From Bacteroidales bacterium (GTDB lineage: Bacteria; Bacteroidota; Bacteroidia; Bacteroidales; B18-G4), in NCBI GenBank assembly GCA_030618905.1, contig JAUXCL010000128.1, positions 1 to 7,028 on the forward strand: 7,028 bases of DNA, given 5' to 3'. Under the pieces are notes generated by a model, which worked only from the letters and a program-made list of their open reading frames with translations, was not told where the DNA came from and did not search any database. Below, piece by piece: positions 1 to 6,735 of this stretch. The translations under genes and the position numbers were made by a program. The number at the start of each line of letters is the position of its first letter. Within the stretch, counting starts at the first letter, position 1.

Positions 1-152
1 ACCGCATTTTACATTTTCTGATGAGGTATAAAATCGTAAATTGTATCATCGCATACAGTTCATTTAGTAAATACAAATTCTGGAGAAGATACAAAGCCCC
101 AGAGAAAATTATTGATCATGAAAGCAAACGTTAAATACACTATCCACACCAT

Positions 153-194
153 AAAGACAAAAGACAAAAGACAAAAGATAAAAGATAAGAGATA
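153..194. repeat. 7-bp tandem repeat, six units
   Basis: Six consecutive heptamers can be read directly: three copies of aaagaca, two of aaagata and one of agagata. The array is purine-rich on the plus strand. The gradient from one variant to the next is typical of a slipped-strand array that has accumulated point changes. It lies about 120 bp upstream of the lipoprotein gene and directly before a GC-rich hairpin, so the two may form one composite intergenic element. No function is evident. Confidence 0.85.
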
Positions 195-220
195 AGTGGA
201 GCGAGGTGAAGCCGAGCGAC

Positions 221-240
221 ATCCCGCCAGAGGCGGGGAT
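221..240. repeat. GC-rich REP-like hairpin
   Basis: An inverted repeat with left arm atcccgcc (221-228), a 3-nt loop (229-231) and right arm ggcggggat (232-240) forms a compact stem; the right arm carries one extra G. Neither strand has a following T-tract, so it does not look like an intrinsic terminator. Short palindromes of this kind often occur as dispersed intergenic repeats (REP-like) in Bacteroidota genomes. This copy is preceded by an AGCGAGGTGAAGCCGAGCGAC-like stretch at 200-220 that may belong to the same element. Only one copy is in the window, so its dispersed nature is inferred. Confidence 0.6.
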
Positions 241-315
241 ATATGAAGAAAATGGTGCTGTAGTGCTGGCAGTACCTGATAAACAATCCCTTAATGGGGC
301 AAAACTTGCATAAAA

Positions 316-822
316 ATGAAAACTATTTCCAAAATCATCGTTTTGACAACCACATTGATGATGATTAGCTGCTTACAGGTACAGGATAAATCAGATAAAG
401 ATCAATTTACCGGTTTGTGGAAACTGCATATACTTGAATTTAAGGATCCTGTATCAGGAAAATATAAAATGTATAAAGATGGTTTGCAGGGATACATACT
501 TTATGACGGGAAAGATAATATGGCCGTTCATTTAACCTCAAGAGGCTACCAAAATCCCGATATTGCCTTTCATGATATTCTTGATTCAGCCTCTATTGAG
601 GAGCTCCGGCACCGTTCACAATCCTATGTTTATTTTGCTAAATATAAGGTTCTCGAAGATGAAAAGAAGGTTGAACATGCCCGCATTTCCCATTCCAATC
701 CAAACGAATGGAATTTAACGGTGCAGCGGTGGTATGAATTCAAAGGAGATACACTGGTTCTGATAACGGTTGAAAATACGAATTCACCCCTGCGGGTGAA
801 ATGGATTAAATACTTACCCTAA
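316..822 (+). CDS. Lipocalin-like domain lipoprotein
   Basis: A 168-residue protein with a lipoprotein signal peptide: basic start (MKTISK), hydrophobic core, and a lipobox-like MISC that puts the lipidated cysteine at residue 19. The rest fits one small beta-rich domain resembling the lipocalin-like family (Lipocalin_5 type). It opens with the GLWKL motif near residue 33, followed by a segment with GYILYDGKDNMAVHLTSRGY, and ends with a GDTLVLITVE strand and a W-x-K tail. That family often has an opening G-x-W and a closing GD-x-L-x-L strand. The protein is predicted to sit in the periplasm or on the outer membrane; ligand and role are unknown. The start is supported by the signal peptide beginning exactly there. 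The next gene starts 10 bp downstream, so the two are probably one operon. Family assignment is by motif pattern only. Confidence 0.75.
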   Translation: MKTISKIIVLTTTLMMISCLQVQDKSDKDQFTGLWKLHILEFKDPVSGKYKMYKDGLQGYILYDGKDNMAVHLTSRGYQNPDIAFHDILDSASIEELRHRSQSYVYFAKYKVLEDEKKVEHARISHSNPNEWNLTVQRWYEFKGDTLVLITVENTNSPLRVKWIKYLP

Positions 823-832
823 ATCCTTAGCG

Positions 833-2992
833 ATGAAAAAGCTGAAAGTGTTAACCAGAATAATCATCCTGATTACCTTTTTGATCAGTTGCTCATTGCA
901 TGGTTTTTCACAATACCAATGGATCAACCCACTGCCCCAGGGTAACTCGCTGAAAAAAGTAATCTTTCCTTCTGAAAACGTGGGTTACGCTTTTGGATAT
1001 CACGGAACTGCCTTAAAAACACTGGATAAAGGAATTCACTGGAGCATCCTTAATACCGGAACAACTAAAAGTCTGAACGATGCTTATTTCATTGATGAAA
1101 ACTTCGGCTTTGTCGTTGGGGATTCAGGCACCATCATATTTACTGAAGACCAGGGGGTAAATTGGACAGTCTCACATTCCGGGATCAGTGAAGAACTATA
1201 TGCAGTATATTTCACTGATAATCTTCATGGATATTCCTGTGGACAGAATGGGATGATTATTAGAACCATGGATGGTGGTCAAGAATGGGATACCTGTTAT
1301 AGTCCTGTTACAACAAAACTATACTCCATTGATTTCCCTGATGAAATGACTGGTTATATTGCTGGAGGTGAAGGATCAGGTGGCGGCATGGGATATGTAC
1401 TTAAGACCAATGATGGTGGGATGAATTGGAACCTCTTAAGTAGTGAGCTTAATGAAAGTTTTTATTCCATTGAATTCACAGATCCATTAACCGGGTATGC
1501 GGCAGGCAATTTCAGCTATATCTCAAAAACGATTGATGGGGGCGATACCTGGACCACCCTGGATAATCCCAATAACCATCTCAGTGCTCATATTCGAGCG
1601 ATAACTTTTGTCAATCCACAGGTTGGCTACACCTGTGATGTTCAGGGGCATGTCATGAAAACTGAAGATGCGGGACTTTCATGGGAAAACCTTAACACAA
1701 ATACAAGCAGCATCCTGTTTTCAATAGGCGACATCATAAATAATTCCGTATGCACGGTGGGAAGTGGTGGCCTGACAATGGTTTCCAGTGAAGATGGACT
1801 CAGTTTTATTCTTACTTCTACCGGTACCAGGAATGGTTTGTATACTATTAATGAAACTGATGCTGATCACTTATTTATCCTTGGGCATGAAACTTTGATT
1901 AAAAGCACAGATGGAGGTGCTAACTGGGAAACTCAAATCATCCCGGAGCTCCAGGGCTGCATGTCAGCACATTTTATCGACACCGAAACTGGATATGCAC
2001 TTATCAGCTGGGGAAAGATTTATAAAACGACAGATGCAGGACTAACCTGGGCCCAGGTTTATAAATCAGGGAAAGCAAGTTTTTATAGCGATATTCATAT
2101 GGTTAATAAAACATTAGGATTTGCTGTGGGTGGAGGACAGAGTCCCGGTGGTATTACCTGGGGGACATTGCTAAAAACAAACGATGGTAACAACTGGATT
2201 AATCAAGATTGCCCTGCTAATAATATGCTATTTAAAGTTTATTTTCTTAATCTTTCACAGGGATTCCTATTGGGTGTAGACGGCCAGTTATTCATAACAA
2301 ATGATGCCGGGGCCAGCTGGTCAATAAATCCCTTAAGCACCTCCTATCACCTGATAGACATGGTGTTCGTTGATGAATATATTGGTTATATGATTGCAAA
2401 TTACTACTGGGCCAATAATCAAATATTTAAGACACTGGATGGTGGTTTGAATTGGAAACTCATCTATGAGGATAGTTCGACAATTTATTCAAACGCACTC
2501 AAATCAATTCATTTCTATAATGAACAAGCAGGCTATGGGGTTGGAATCAATGGTCGGATCATAAAGACCATGGATGGCGGATCAAGTTGGCTGGTTCTTG
2601 ATGGAGGCACTAATAATTGGCTTAATGAAGTGTTGATGACAGATGATTCATCTGGATACATAATTGGTGAATACGGGACAATATTATCCTTCGGGAATAA
2701 CAATATGGGTATTCCAAATGTCATCACGCATGGAAATATTGGCGTACTATGCTATCCAAACCCATTTATTGATATCATTCATTTTGAACTCTATAGTAAT
2801 AGCAGGGAAGAGATCATTATTGAAATTTATGATATCACAGGAAGACTGGTTTTTAAAGACCAAATGATCATTGGTAAAGGCCAGCAGACGATTGAGGTTA
2901 GCCCAGGCCATCATTTAAATACCGGGACCTACTTTTACAAAATCAATGGGGAAAATATCTTCAATGCCGGAAAGATCATAAAACCAAAATAA
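833..2992 (+). CDS. Secreted YCF48/BNR-repeat beta-propeller protein, T9SS type A sorting domain
   Basis: A 719-residue exported protein. An N-terminal signal peptide has likely cleavage near GFSQ/YQW (about residue 27), although a LISC motif at 17-20 also resembles a lipobox. Residues ~28-625 are repeats of ~40-47 residues, each ending in T-x-D-x-G-x-x-W (for example threonines 63, 104, 145, 192, 233, 277, 359; the last full copy is 579-586). I count 12 clear or near-clear copies, one degenerate copy (SEDGLSF near 319-325), and a final partial one (GEYGTIL near 612). Such YCF48/BNR-like repeats form beta-propeller blades. Residues ~641-719 start with YPNPF and contain YDITGRLVF and GTYFYKI, the pattern of the T9SS type A C-terminal domain that directs export across the outer membrane and surface attachment or release. 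Similarity to the plant and cyanobacterial photosystem II factor Ycf48 is limited to the repeat; no photosynthetic role is implied. The binding partner is unknown. Confidence 0.9.
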   Translation: MKKLKVLTRIIILITFLISCSLHGFSQYQWINPLPQGNSLKKVIFPSENVGYAFGYHGTALKTLDKGIHWSILNTGTTKSLNDAYFIDENFGFVVGDSGTIIFTEDQGVNWTVSHSGISEELYAVYFTDNLHGYSCGQNGMIIRTMDGGQEWDTCYSPVTTKLYSIDFPDEMTGYIAGGEGSGGGMGYVLKTNDGGMNWNLLSSELNESFYSIEFTDPLTGYAAGNFSYISKTIDGGDTWTTLDNPNNHLSAHIRAITFVNPQVGYTCDVQGHVMKTEDAGLSWENLNTNTSSILFSIGDIINNSVCTVGSGGLTMVSSEDGLSFILTSTGTRNGLYTINETDADHLFILGHETLIKSTDGGANWETQIIPELQGCMSAHFIDTETGYALISWGKIYKTTDAGLTWAQVYKSGKASFYSDIHMVNKTLGFAVGGGQSPGGITWGTLLKTNDGNNWINQDCPANNMLFKVYFLNLSQGFLLGVDGQLFITNDAGASWSINPLSTSYHLIDMVFVDEYIGYMIANYYWANNQIFKTLDGGLNWKLIYEDSSTIYSNALKSIHFYNEQAGYGVGINGRIIKTMDGGSSWLVLDGGTNNWLNEVLMTDDSSGYIIGEYGTILSFGNNNMGIPNVITHGNIGVLCYPNPFIDIIHFELYSNSREEIIIEIYDITGRLVFKDQMIIGKGQQTIEVSPGHHLNTGTYFYKINGENIFNAGKIIKPK

Positions 2993-3020
2993 TTTTCGTG
3001 AACATGCAAATTCATTTTAT

Positions 3021-3028
3021 TACTTTTG
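3021..3028 (+). promoter_or_regulatory. Bacteroidota-type -7 promoter element for the His-rich protein gene
   Basis: TACTTTTG matches the Bacteroidota -7 consensus TAnnTTTG exactly. It ends 7 nt before the ATG at 3036, so transcription would start within a few bases of the start codon. No clear TTG was found in the -33 region, which lies over the end of the preceding gene (around 2995-3001). It separates the His-rich/TonB unit from the upstream pair. The call rests on one short motif in a fitting position. Confidence 0.5.
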
Positions 3029-3035
3029 CCACGAA

Positions 3036-3395
3036 ATGAGTAAACTTGTTAATAAAATAACAATTCAGGCATTTGCTTATCTGGTGATTGGCATTATGGG
3101 TATACTTATTGCCAATAAGGCGGTGTTCATGCATACCCATAAAATGGCTGATGGAACAATCACGGTCCATTCACATCCCTATAATAAAGCAAATGATTCC
3201 AATCCGTTTAAAACACACCATCATCAAAAAGTTGAATTCTTGTTTTATACGTCGTTGGAACTTCTTTTCCCGCTGCTATTTCTGATTTATTCATTCCTGC
3301 TTCTATCTACGTCAATAAAGCGTGCATATTCTTTAACAAATAAATACTTTCCTGCTTACCTCATGGCACCTCATGGCAGGGCCCCTCCCCGATAA
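3036..3395 (+). CDS. Small histidine-rich two-helix membrane protein, possible metal-binding partner of the receptor
   Basis: A 119-residue protein with two predicted membrane helices, ~9-30 and ~67-92. Between them is a ~35-residue polar loop rich in histidine: HTH at 33-35, HSHP at 45-48 and HHH at 61-63. The basic segment after helix 2 (IKRAYSLTNK) suggests both ends are cytoplasmic and the loop is periplasmic. Small membrane proteins with HxH-rich loops are often encoded beside TonB-dependent receptors in Bacteroidota; I recall this pattern but cannot name the family. The loop probably binds zinc, copper or a similar metal, by inference. The gene lies 43 bp after the propeller gene, has its own promoter-like element, and precedes the receptor gene by 124 bp on the same strand. 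The C-terminus (MAPHGRAPPR) is encoded across a 10-bp tandem duplication that sets its reading frame. The R-A-P-P ending resembles tails I recall from related small proteins, which would favour the frame as read. Confidence 0.75.
   Translation: MSKLVNKITIQAFAYLVIGIMGILIANKAVFMHTHKMADGTITVHSHPYNKANDSNPFKTHHHQKVEFLFYTSLELLFPLLFLIYSFLLLSTSIKRAYSLTNKYFPAYLMAPHGRAPPR
3359..3378 (+). repeat. Perfect 10-bp tandem duplication in the end of the His-rich gene
   Basis: The sequence cctcatggca occurs twice head to tail. Because 10 is not a multiple of 3, gain or loss of one unit changes the reading frame of the last codons of the His-rich protein gene. With two copies the frame stops at 3393-3395. With one copy it would run on 37 codons to a TAA at 3490-3492, giving a protein of about 148 residues. 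Confidence 0.9.
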
Positions 3396-3519
3396 TAATA
3401 CCTCAAGGAAACAAATCCAAACCATCATTCTTACTTACAATTTATCAGGTTACCCGGGCATACCACTGGCAATTGTGCTATCCGCCCCTTAAGTAACATA
3501 AGTATAGATCAATGAGAAT

Positions 3520-5904
3520 ATGAAAAAAGCACTTACTCTAATTACAATAGTTACTTTTCTTGCAATCCAAATCGGTTTTGCACAAAAAACAAAAACAGAC
3601 GCGAATATCGTTGGACATGTTATTGACCATCATGGCGAACATATTCCATTTGCAACTGTCAGCCTGGTTGGAACTACCATTGGGACGACAACGGATGGGA
3701 CCGGTCATTACCTGTTGGTTAACTTACCTGAAGGGGATTTTATAATAAAAGCACAGTGCCTGGGTTGGAAACCAAAAGAAGTCGCTGTAACTACTAAAGC
3801 AGGAAATACCATGGAAATACAATTTCAGCTTGAAGATGACATCCTGGGGCTGGAAGAAATAGTTATTACAGGTGACAGGAATGAAACCAAAAGAACGGAA
3901 TCCTCAACCATTGTCAATACGATAACACCTAAAATTTTCAACACAACACAATCAGTGACTTTAAGCGAAGGGCTGAGCTTCAGTCCTGGCTTACGAATGG
4001 AGGCCAACTGCAATAATTGTGGATTTTCCCAGCTAAGGATAAACGGAATGGAAGGGCCATATTCCCAGATATTGGTTAACAGTCGTCCAATATTCAGCGG
4101 ACTTGCAGGTGTTTACGGACTGGAATTGATTCCAACCAATATGATAAAACGGGTTGAGGTAATCCGTGGCGGGGGTTCAGCATTATATGGTAGTAATGCC
4201 ATTGCCGGAACAGTCAACCTGATCTTGAAAGATCCCATTAAGAACTCATTTGAATTTGGTCTGAATGCCGGCCTGGTTGGCGTAGGAGTTGATGGTTCTG
4301 ATAAACCTGCAGAAGATTACAGTGTAACATTTAATTCATCACTTATTACAAGCGACGGTAAAGCAGGAATGTCACTTTTTGGATTTTATCGTAACCGGGA
4401 TCCTTTTGATGCCAATAATGACGGCTATTCTGAATTGACCTCAATTAATAATATCACTGTTGGAACACGTCTTTTCCACAGGCTGGGAACAAGAAGCAAA
4501 TTAAACCTGGACTTCTTTCATATTAATGAACAAAGAAGGGGCGGTGACAGGCATGATTATGTTGTCCACATGTCAAGCATAGCCGAAGCACTTGACCATA
4601 AAATAACCACAGGGGCTTTAACCTGGGATATGTTCTTCAGAGAAAATGATTTACTCTCAGTATATGCTTCAGGCCAGACCGTTAATAGGAATTCTTATTA
4701 TGGCGCAGAACAATCATTGAGCGATTATGGCAAGACGGATGACTTTTCATATACCGTTGGAACTCAGTATAATATGAAATTCAAACGCTCAAATCTTGTA
4801 ATGGGTATTGAAGATATTGGTTCATGGCTTAAAGACATAAAACAGGGCTATCCTGACATCGAAAATGTGACTATCGATCCAGCTGATTCCAGCATCCATG
4901 TTCCATATACTGAAAATGTAATCATTGCTAATCAATCGACCAACACACTGGGGATATTTGCACAGTATGAGATAAATGTCAGCAAGCTTATGTTTTCTGT
5001 TGGTGGAAGATTCGATCATTACAGCATTAAGGATAAAGTAAAAAATGATCAGGAAAAGAATGGAAATGTGATTAGCCCCAGACTTACCATTAAATACGAT
5101 ATTGTGAAGGCTCTTCAGGCCCGTGTAAGTTATTCACAGGGATATCGTGCCCCCCAGATATTTGATGAAGACCTGCATATTGAAACATCGGGAGCAAGAC
5201 GAGTTATTCATGTGAATGATCCGGGTTTGAGGCAGGAAACAAGTCATAGTTTTATGGCATCTCTGGATTTTAACAAACAACTTGGCAAATCCTATGTGGG
5301 GTTTTTGATTGAAGGGTTCTATACAAAATTGAATGATGCCTTTGTGAATGAATATGCGGATCCCCAGGAAGATGGAACAGTTTATTATATAAGGACCAAT
5401 GCTGAAAACGGTGCTGTGGTTCAAGGGATAAACATGGAATTAAACTGGGCCCCTTCTGCAAGATTTTCCGTGAAGGGAGGGTTCACGATCCAGAGCAGTA
5501 AGTACGAAAACCCACAGGAGTTTGATGAGAGGAAATTTTTCCGTACCCCCAATGATTATGGTTATATTGTTCTTGATTGGGCACCTTATAAAAAGCTTGG
5601 TATTTCCTCCTCCGGTGTATATACAGGGACAATGCTGATCCCCTATTTTGGGCCAGGGATTCCTGAGCATGAAGAAGGAGAACTCCGGGAATCTCCGGGT
5701 TTCTTCGACCTGAGTTTTAAAGTTCGGTATAATATCCCTATCAACGGAGCAACGCTTCAATTATTTGTTGGGATAAAGAATGCTTTTAACTCCTATCAAT
5801 CTGATTTTGACCGGGGGCCTTACAGAGATCCGGGTTATGTTTACGGACCATTGAATCCCAGGACTGTATTCTTCGGGCTGAAATTTGGGAATTTGATAAG
5901 ATAA
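3520..5904 (+). CDS. TonB-dependent outer-membrane receptor with carboxypeptidase-D-like N-terminal domain
   Basis: A 794-residue outer-membrane active transporter, powered through TonB-ExbBD. Residues 1-21 are a signal peptide (cleavage near GFA/QKT). A carboxypeptidase-regulatory-like beta domain covers ~28-106 (VGHVIDHHGEHIPFATVSL, then TDGTGHYLLVNLPEG). A TonB-box-like EEIVITG is at 112-118. The plug runs ~125-240, with NCNNCG at 163-168 (cysteines 164 and 167), QILVNSRPIF, VEVIRGGGSALYGSNAIAGT and VNLILKD. The rest to the C-terminus (PRTVFFGLKFG) fits a 22-strand barrel. The length is normal for the family. Plugs with NCxxCG followed by L-R-I-N-G-M-E-G-P-Y are characteristic of a widespread Bacteroidota subgroup. 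The substrate is not certain; heme, cobalamin, siderophore or a free metal are possible, and the His-rich neighbour favours a metal-containing ligand. The start is fixed by the signal peptide. It is probably co-transcribed with the His-rich gene, as no convincing promoter was seen in the 124-bp gap. Confidence 0.92.
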   Translation: MKKALTLITIVTFLAIQIGFAQKTKTDANIVGHVIDHHGEHIPFATVSLVGTTIGTTTDGTGHYLLVNLPEGDFIIKAQCLGWKPKEVAVTTKAGNTMEIQFQLEDDILGLEEIVITGDRNETKRTESSTIVNTITPKIFNTTQSVTLSEGLSFSPGLRMEANCNNCGFSQLRINGMEGPYSQILVNSRPIFSGLAGVYGLELIPTNMIKRVEVIRGGGSALYGSNAIAGTVNLILKDPIKNSFEFGLNAGLVGVGVDGSDKPAEDYSVTFNSSLITSDGKAGMSLFGFYRNRDPFDANNDGYSELTSINNITVGTRLFHRLGTRSKLNLDFFHINEQRRGGDRHDYVVHMSSIAEALDHKITTGALTWDMFFRENDLLSVYASGQTVNRNSYYGAEQSLSDYGKTDDFSYTVGTQYNMKFKRSNLVMGIEDIGSWLKDIKQGYPDIENVTIDPADSSIHVPYTENVIIANQSTNTLGIFAQYEINVSKLMFSVGGRFDHYSIKDKVKNDQEKNGNVISPRLTIKYDIVKALQARVSYSQGYRAPQIFDEDLHIETSGARRVIHVNDPGLRQETSHSFMASLDFNKQLGKSYVGFLIEGFYTKLNDAFVNEYADPQEDGTVYYIRTNAENGAVVQGINMELNWAPSARFSVKGGFTIQSSKYENPQEFDERKFFRTPNDYGYIVLDWAPYKKLGISSSGVYTGTMLIPYFGPGIPEHEEGELRESPGFFDLSFKVRYNIPINGATLQLFVGIKNAFNSYQSDFDRGPYRDPGYVYGPLNPRTVFFGLKFGNLIR

Positions 5905-5916
5905 TTTTCAAGGCTA

Positions 5917-6636
5917 TCACATTTCCCTCACATCCACGTATGATCCGCTTTCATAACCGAGGGCTTTTTCGAAACCCTCAATCAGCATAGGTGCTGCCGA
6001 GATCGCATCTGGCATATCTTCAGTATACCTGGCTTCCTGCAACCTTTTTATCGTTGGATATTTATCAGTTTCCGTAATCTGATAAATAGTCTCCTGGATC
6101 TCGCTGTCGATCAGCCCTGGTGCAAATGAGGAAAAATGTGTTTCAGGATGCTCCCGGGCATAAATATTCATCAGCATATTCAATCCTGCCTTCGACATGG
6201 AATAAGGCCCCCAGCCAGGAGTACTCCTTAAAGCAGCCTTTGAGGACATCCCAATAACTTGTTTGATTTGAATATCCATACCAAAAAGTGTATCGAGCAA
6301 AACTTTATTCGACCATACATTGACCTCCATAACCCTCTTCATGCCTTCGACATCAATTTCGCTCATCCATTTGATGTCGCCAAGAATGCCTGCATTCAAA
6401 ACAAGCAAATCAATGTTCCTGACATTATTAAGATGCTCAGGAATAATTTTCCTGACCTTATCATGTGATGAGAGATCCAATTGTAAATGTTTATAGTTAT
6501 TGTACTTTGCCAATTCTTCAGCCTCCCTCCTGCTTATGCCCCACACCTCAGCACCACGACTTAAGAATTCATTGGCAAGCCCTAGCCCTATTCCTGAACT
6601 TGTTCCTGTAATGAGTATCTTCTTTTGATCATGCAT
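5917..6636 (-). CDS. Classical short-chain dehydrogenase/reductase (SDR)
   Basis: A cytoplasmic NAD(P)-dependent oxidoreductase of 239 residues if it starts at the ATG at 6636. Numbering from that start, it has the Rossmann glycine motif TGTSSGIG at 11-18, an arginine pair after the second strand (SRR) that favours NADPH, the LDLSS acidic position, NAG near 81-83, an asparagine in VNV near 106, and catalytic Ser132, Tyr145 and Lys149 (YSMSK). A PG motif follows near 173. All tetrad residues are present, so it should be active. The substrate is unknown; SDRs this short reduce or oxidise many alcohols and ketones. A GTG at 6645 would add three residues, but it overlaps the promoter element, so the ATG is preferred. 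The gene ends 12 bp from the stop of the receptor gene, with which it is convergent, and is divergent from aroB. Confidence 0.9.
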   Translation of the reverse strand: MHDQKKILITGTSSGIGLGLANEFLSRGAEVWGISRREAEELAKYNNYKHLQLDLSSHDKVRKIIPEHLNNVRNIDLLVLNAGILGDIKWMSEIDVEGMKRVMEVNVWSNKVLLDTLFGMDIQIKQVIGMSSKAALRSTPGWGPYSMSKAGLNMLMNIYAREHPETHFSSFAPGLIDSEIQETIYQITETDKYPTIKRLQEARYTEDMPDAISAAPMLIEGFEKALGYESGSYVDVREM

Positions 6637-6644
6637 AGTGATCA

Positions 6645-6652
6645 CAAAAATA
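6645..6652 (-). promoter_or_regulatory. Bacteroidota-type -7 promoter element for the SDR gene
   Basis: Read on the minus strand, TATTTTTG matches TAnnTTTG exactly. Its last base is 8 nt before the ATG at 6636 and is also the first base of the alternative GTG start at 6645. Transcription from it would begin after that GTG, so only the ATG would lie on the transcript. No clear -33 TTG was seen at the expected distance. Confidence 0.5.
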
Positions 6653-6687
6653 GAAACAATATTATGTTATATGAGGAGCATTCTTAT

Positions 6688-6695
6688 TAATTTAG
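6688..6695 (+). promoter_or_regulatory. Weak candidate -7 element for aroB
   Basis: TAATTTAG differs from TAnnTTTG at one position and lies 40 bp before the aroB start, in the 99-bp divergent gap between the SDR and aroB. No supporting -33 element was found. It is listed as the best candidate in this gap, not as a confident promoter. Confidence 0.25.
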
Positions 6696-6735
6696 CATAT
6701 GATCACCAAAACATTCAGCACGAAGGCATTTAGCC

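Larger units (their letters stand above)
1..315. other. Intergenic region with repeats; no convincing gene
   Basis: No supportable gene lies here. The region holds a heptamer tandem repeat (153-194) and a GC-rich hairpin (221-240), listed separately. Frame 3 is open from the window edge to a TAA at 132-134 and could be the last ~43 codons of an upstream gene, ending in a basic, aromatic tail (FWRRYKAPEKII), but nothing in it is recognisable. Frame 2 is open from 182 to a TAA at 311-313; its last ~23 codons look coding-like (ENGAVVLAVPDKQSLNGAKL), but the frame begins inside the repeats and has no credible start. No good TAnnTTTG promoter element was found upstream of the gene at 316. Confidence 0.5.

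Noticed and set aside
3..134. Open frame 3 from the window edge to TAA 132-134, possible C-terminus of an upstream gene
   Set aside because: About 43 codons without a recognisable motif, and two other frames also close within 31 bases; not enough to call a partial gene.
118..195. 25-codon ATG frame running through the heptamer repeat
   Set aside because: Lysine-rich only because of the repeat composition; no start context or conserved feature.
221..240. Hairpin as an intrinsic terminator
   Set aside because: No T-tract follows on either strand.
2664..2867. 67-codon plus-strand frame inside the propeller gene
   Set aside because: Lies wholly within the strongly supported propeller/T9SS coding sequence in another frame; no domain or signal of its own.
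833..2992. Annotation of the propeller protein as a photosystem II assembly factor
   Set aside because: Similarity to Ycf48 is confined to the generic repeat; the T9SS tail and context point to a surface or secreted protein.
3396..3519. Riboswitch (for example cobalamin type) in the leader of the receptor gene
   Set aside because: The gap is only 124 bp, too short for a full cobalamin riboswitch, and no conserved B12-box-like or extended paired structure was seen.
5440..5760. 106-codon minus-strand frame opposite the receptor barrel, and the neighbouring 96-codon one at 5134-5424
   Set aside because: Antisense to a conserved receptor reading frame, with odd composition and no motif; shadows of the real gene.
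6259..6468. 69-codon plus-strand frame opposite the SDR gene
   Set aside because: Antisense to the SDR Rossmann-fold region, which carries all catalytic motifs; shadow frame.
6626..6705. Three TGATCA palindromes (6626-6631, 6639-6644, 6700-6705) in the SDR/aroB divergent region
   Set aside because: Considered as operator sites, but the spacing is irregular, one lies in coding sequence, another TGATCA occurs inside aroB, and flanking bases are not conserved beyond the core.
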